64,000 bases of DNA from NCBI RefSeq assembly GCF_008801815.1, contig NZ_VZOX01000003.1, one strand, 5' to 3'. The translations under genes were made by a program, and so were the position numbers. This DNA is from Edwardsiella anguillarum. GTDB taxonomy: Bacteria > Pseudomonadota > Gammaproteobacteria > Enterobacterales > Enterobacteriaceae. Of the stretch, positions 61,385 to 64,000 are shown piece by piece. Position 1 is the first letter of the stretch. Every line of letters begins with the position of its first letter. The notes under the pieces are model-generated. The model saw only the letters and a program-made list of their open reading frames with translations, made no database searches and was not told the origin of the DNA.

Positions 61385-62758
61385 CTAATGGTTTACTATC
61401 TCTTGTGCCGCCTGTAAGCCGGAGAGTAGAGCGCCGTGGGCGGTGCCATAGTATCGGCGTGAGGCAGCCTCGCCGGCGAAATAGAGCCGATCCGCCACCG
61501 ACTTACCTAAGGTGCGCCGATCGCGCGGGGTCGAGCCGGTGCGGTAGTAGGAGTAGGAGCCAGCGCTGTAGGGATCGCGGGACCAGCGGGTGATTTGGTA
61601 GCGTAGCGGCTGCGGGATCGTCGGGCCGAAGAGGCGCTGTAAGACCCCCATGGCGTCCGCGACGATCTGTTGATCGCTCTGCGCCTCCATGGCGACGCCT
61701 TGGCGCGCCGCGTTAAAACCGAGCAACACGGGCCAGCGGGCGGCGCGGGCGAAGCTGACCCACTCGCTCCAGATGCCGGGCTGCGGGGAAATATACTCTA
61801 ACCAGTCGATATCGTCGGGCCAGAAGATGTGGGGAAACTGTAGGTAGCATTTATTCAGCGTACCCATGCCGAGGCGCTGAATGGCACTCAGTTTGTCGGC
61901 CGGGAGCGCGGGGGAAAACGCCACGTGACCGCGCTGCAGCACCCCGAGCGGCAGCGTGATCACGACGCGATCGGCCTGGAATACCCGCCCCTGCAGGGTG
62001 TGCACGCTGACGCCCGTCGCCGAGTAGTCGATCTGGCTGACCACCTGGCCGAGGGCGACGGAGAGCCCTTGGGCGAGATGATCGGTGATCTGGCTAAATC
62101 CTTGCGGGAAGAGGGCGTCCTCGCCGCCGAAGGCCCAGTCGTCATCGACGTAATAGGTCGACATCTCGCCGAGCGCGCCTGAGAGCTCCTGCTCCAGGTT
62201 CGAATTGAGCAGATACCAGATGTTGAGGCGTTCGGCGGGGCTGGCATCCTGGACGATTTCCGCAACGGTGGTCAGGATACTCTTATCCTGGGTCGCCGAC
62301 TGGCCCTCCTGGATCGCCTCGAATAATACCGCCTTGAGGCGGTCTAAGACGCGCTCTTCCCTGGCGCTCAGCGGGTGGCCGTCTTGGGCGAAGACCAGCG
62401 CCTCCTCGTAGTGCGTTGGCTGCAGGCGAGCACCGATCTGCTCGGCGATACCGGTCAGGGGATTCTTCCGGGTACCGTGGATCCAGGTGGCGCCGAGATC
62501 CAACGGCATCTCCGACCAGGCGTGGCTGGTCCAGATACGTCCGCCTATCCGTTGGCGTGCCTCCACCACCTGGACGGCGAATCCCTGCGCCTGCAGCGTT
62601 CGAGCGCAGGCCAAACCGGCTAATCCCGCGCCGATCACCAGCACCCTATCGCGCGTGGGGCGCCGTTCGGCGGCGTGTGTCGGTAAGGCGCCGAGCCATA
62701 GCGTCGCCAAGGCGGCACTCATCATGCGTAACATCTTTCTACGGTTCATCTCATTCAT
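61385..62758 (-). CDS. Exported flavin-containing amine oxidase
   Basis: 457 residues. Twin-arginine-like leader (NRRKMLRMMSAALATLWLGALPTHAAE) suggests folded export to the periplasm. FAD motif VLVIGAGLAGLACARTLQAQG followed by EARQRIGGRIWT, GATWIHGTRKNPLTG, and the C-terminal covalent-fold FAD segment LYFAGEAASRRYYGTAHGALLSGLQAA, as in polyamine/monoamine oxidases. It deaminates or cleaves an amine with O2, giving H2O2. Substrate unknown. Upstream of a TetR gene. Start codon of two possibilities (62758 or 62749). Confidence 0.88.
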   Translation of the reverse strand: MNEMNRRKMLRMMSAALATLWLGALPTHAAERRPTRDRVLVIGAGLAGLACARTLQAQGFAVQVVEARQRIGGRIWTSHAWSEMPLDLGATWIHGTRKNPLTGIAEQIGARLQPTHYEEALVFAQDGHPLSAREERVLDRLKAVLFEAIQEGQSATQDKSILTTVAEIVQDASPAERLNIWYLLNSNLEQELSGALGEMSTYYVDDDWAFGGEDALFPQGFSQITDHLAQGLSVALGQVVSQIDYSATGVSVHTLQGRVFQADRVVITLPLGVLQRGHVAFSPALPADKLSAIQRLGMGTLNKCYLQFPHIFWPDDIDWLEYISPQPGIWSEWVSFARAARWPVLLGFNAARQGVAMEAQSDQQIVADAMGVLQRLFGPTIPQPLRYQITRWSRDPYSAGSYSYYRTGSTPRDRRTLGKSVADRLYFAGEAASRRYYGTAHGALLSGLQAAQEIVNH

Positions 62759-63087
62759 TCCGGTCGACGGCGTGTCGGTGTGAGAGACACCAAAGGGGCA
62801 CGCGCGATTAAGTATAGTTATTCCGCGGCGACGCGTTGTGCGATGGTGTGCCAGGCGTAATAACGTGCGCTCTTTGTACCACTGAGCGCCTCGCGCGGGG
62901 GCCGTGGTGTCCTGGCCTCTTCCCTTTGTTCAGTATCTTTAAAGGATGGTTTTTCTTTAAGTTAAGGTATAAGTCAGGGGAGGTCATATGTTCCCCCATG
63001 CTCAAGTTATAGAGTAGGACTACTACCTGTGAGTGGTAAAAACTATTTAGTAATTAATGAGTTTAGCAATAATGTAATCATGAATTT
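62759..63087. other. 329-base intergenic region, no gene recognised
   Basis: Promoter region of the leftward amine oxidase gene at the left, then AT-rich DNA beyond the yidG-like stop. No RNA gene or repeat was found. Confidence 0.5.
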
Positions 63088-63384
63088 CTATTTCAGTAAT
63101 ATAATCTTCATGGTTTTCATGATTGTAATTACAGATATAATAGTAACCAAAGCTAGCATTGAATTTAAACGCCAAAATGAAGATTGTGAGAATTTTATAC
63201 TCAAATAGCTGTTACTGAGTAGATGTATTGTCAATATGAATAAAATAAAAACAAATATATAATTATAAGTGGTAATAAATAACCTTGCTAAATAACTAAC
63301 TAAGATAATACAGGAAAGGAATGTTCTATGCCAGGATAGAAGAGTTCTTTCATATTGTAGTCCACTATCAGATGATTGAGTCAT
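63088..63384 (-). CDS. YidG-like DUF202 inner-membrane protein
   Basis: 98 residues. GLQYERTLLSWHRTFLSCIILVSY is the DUF202 signature (ERT.L.W.RT), followed by three hydrophobic helices. It begins 9 bases after the YidH-type gene, as yidG follows yidH in E. coli, but is shorter than E. coli YidG (120). AT-rich. Function of the family is unknown. Confidence 0.8.
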   Translation of the reverse strand: MTQSSDSGLQYERTLLSWHRTFLSCIILVSYLARLFITTYNYIFVFILFILTIHLLSNSYLSIKFSQSSFWRLNSMLALVTIISVITIMKTMKIILLK

Positions 63385-63393
63385 AGAGATTGC

Positions 63394-63759
63394 CTATAGT
63401 ATGTAAAAAATAATTAAAACTGATGCGATGGATATATAAATAGAAAGAATTGGCATGCCGTTCATTAATTTTAAAGGGCGTGAATGCCTCATTGCTATTT
63501 CATTATCTCTCCAACGGAGCCATGAGAATATACTAATGACAGCCCCCATCATTGCCAATGAAAGTGCCAGAATGCTCCATTTTAATGGTAAATTATAGTG
63601 TAATATCAGTTGATCAAGAGCAATTGCACTAGCAAGTAAAGCTAATGATGTTCGAATCCAAGCTAAAAAAGTTCGCTCATTAGCTAGAGAAAAACGATAG
63701 TCTGGTCGTTCTCCCTCTTTCCACCATGGATTTAATTTGCGTTCAAATAGACACTTCAT
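63394..63759 (-). CDS. yidH: YidH-like DUF202 inner-membrane protein
   Basis: 121 residues: basic N-terminus with WWKEGERPDYRFSLANERTFLAWIRTSLALLASAIALDQL, the DUF202 motif, and three membrane helices. Matches E. coli YidH (115) closely. AGGAAAAC precedes ATG. First gene of a two-gene yidH-yidG operon; no function is established. Confidence 0.9.
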   Translation of the reverse strand: MKCLFERKLNPWWKEGERPDYRFSLANERTFLAWIRTSLALLASAIALDQLILHYNLPLKWSILALSLAMMGAVISIFSWLRWRDNEIAMRHSRPLKLMNGMPILSIYISIASVLIIFYIL

Positions 63760-64000
63760 TCTTGTTTTCCTAGATAATTTAGCAATGATACAATCTTATT
63801 GTGAAAGTTCAGTAATCAGACTAGATAATATTGTTTTAACATAAAAATATAATAGGGTGATACGCTATGCTAAGGAAGGTGCGAATAAGCGGGGAAATTC
63901 TTCTCGGCTGACTCAGTCATTTCATTTCTTCATGTTTGAGCCGATTTTTTCTCCCGTAAATGCCTTGAATCAGCCTATTTAGACCGTTTCTTCGCCATTT

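Overview
The window reads as a chromosomal segment of a gamma-proteobacterium of the order Enterobacterales, most like Edwardsiella. The reasons are the close similarity of CheR/B/Y/Z, ChaA, DbpA, YaiL, NikA-E, NanR/A/T and YidG/YidH to their E. coli counterparts, a mostly GC-rich background, and a periplasmic catalase paired with an ankyrin protein. The genus is an inference; no rRNA or tRNA gene is visible to confirm it.

Layout. 1-3.6 kb: end of a chemoreceptor gene and cheR-cheB-cheY-cheZ, closed by a terminator. 3.7-6.9 kb: a frameshifted DMT-type permease pseudogene, chaA, a DedA protein and a small lipoprotein. 6.9-18.2 kb: three metabolic modules that each pair a hydrolase with an organic-anion transporter: M20 amidohydrolase plus DcuC-type permease with a divergent LysR; FAH-family hydrolase plus 2-hydroxycarboxylate transporter; isoaspartyl dipeptidase plus DcuC-type permease with a divergent HypT-like LysR. 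A class A acid phosphatase lies among them. 18.2-26.1 kb: a DedA/flavoprotein-disulfide-reductase fusion, ankyrin protein plus catalase, yaiL and dbpA. 26.9-31.6 kb: an operon of GNAT, quinone-reductase-like flavoprotein, Old Yellow Enzyme, secreted cupin and a 14-helix efflux pump, behind a promoter carrying two TetR-type palindromes. 31.6-39.8 kb: a leftward ureide/carbamoyl operon (biuret-hydrolase-like amidohydrolase, AllH, AllF, AllG homologues, carbamate kinase, a stand-alone AtzF C-terminal domain, NCS1 permease, AllS-like LysR).

40.0-50.3 kb is an AT-rich island bounded by two direct copies of a ~130-bp sequence, with an IS110-type transposase remnant just inside the left copy. It encodes a BapA-like surface protein whose centre is about 28 serine-aspartate repeat units, a complete type I secretion system (TolC-like, ABC, HlyD-like), and a glycosyltransferase whose C-terminal half resembles the staphylococcal SdgA/SdgB enzymes that glycosylate SD repeats. 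A Gram-negative, type-I-secreted, glycosylated SD-repeat adhesin is the most unusual system in the window.

50.4-55.4 kb is nikABCDE, with a NikR-type operator upstream but no nikR. 55.7-60.7 kb is the sialic-acid locus nanR, nanA, nanT, nanK in visible decay: NanK has an internal in-frame deletion of about 33 residues, nanQ carries a frameshift and a nonsense codon, and nanE is absent or only a faint relic. 60.7-64 kb holds a TetR regulator, a flavin amine oxidase with a Tat-like signal and the yidH/yidG pair.
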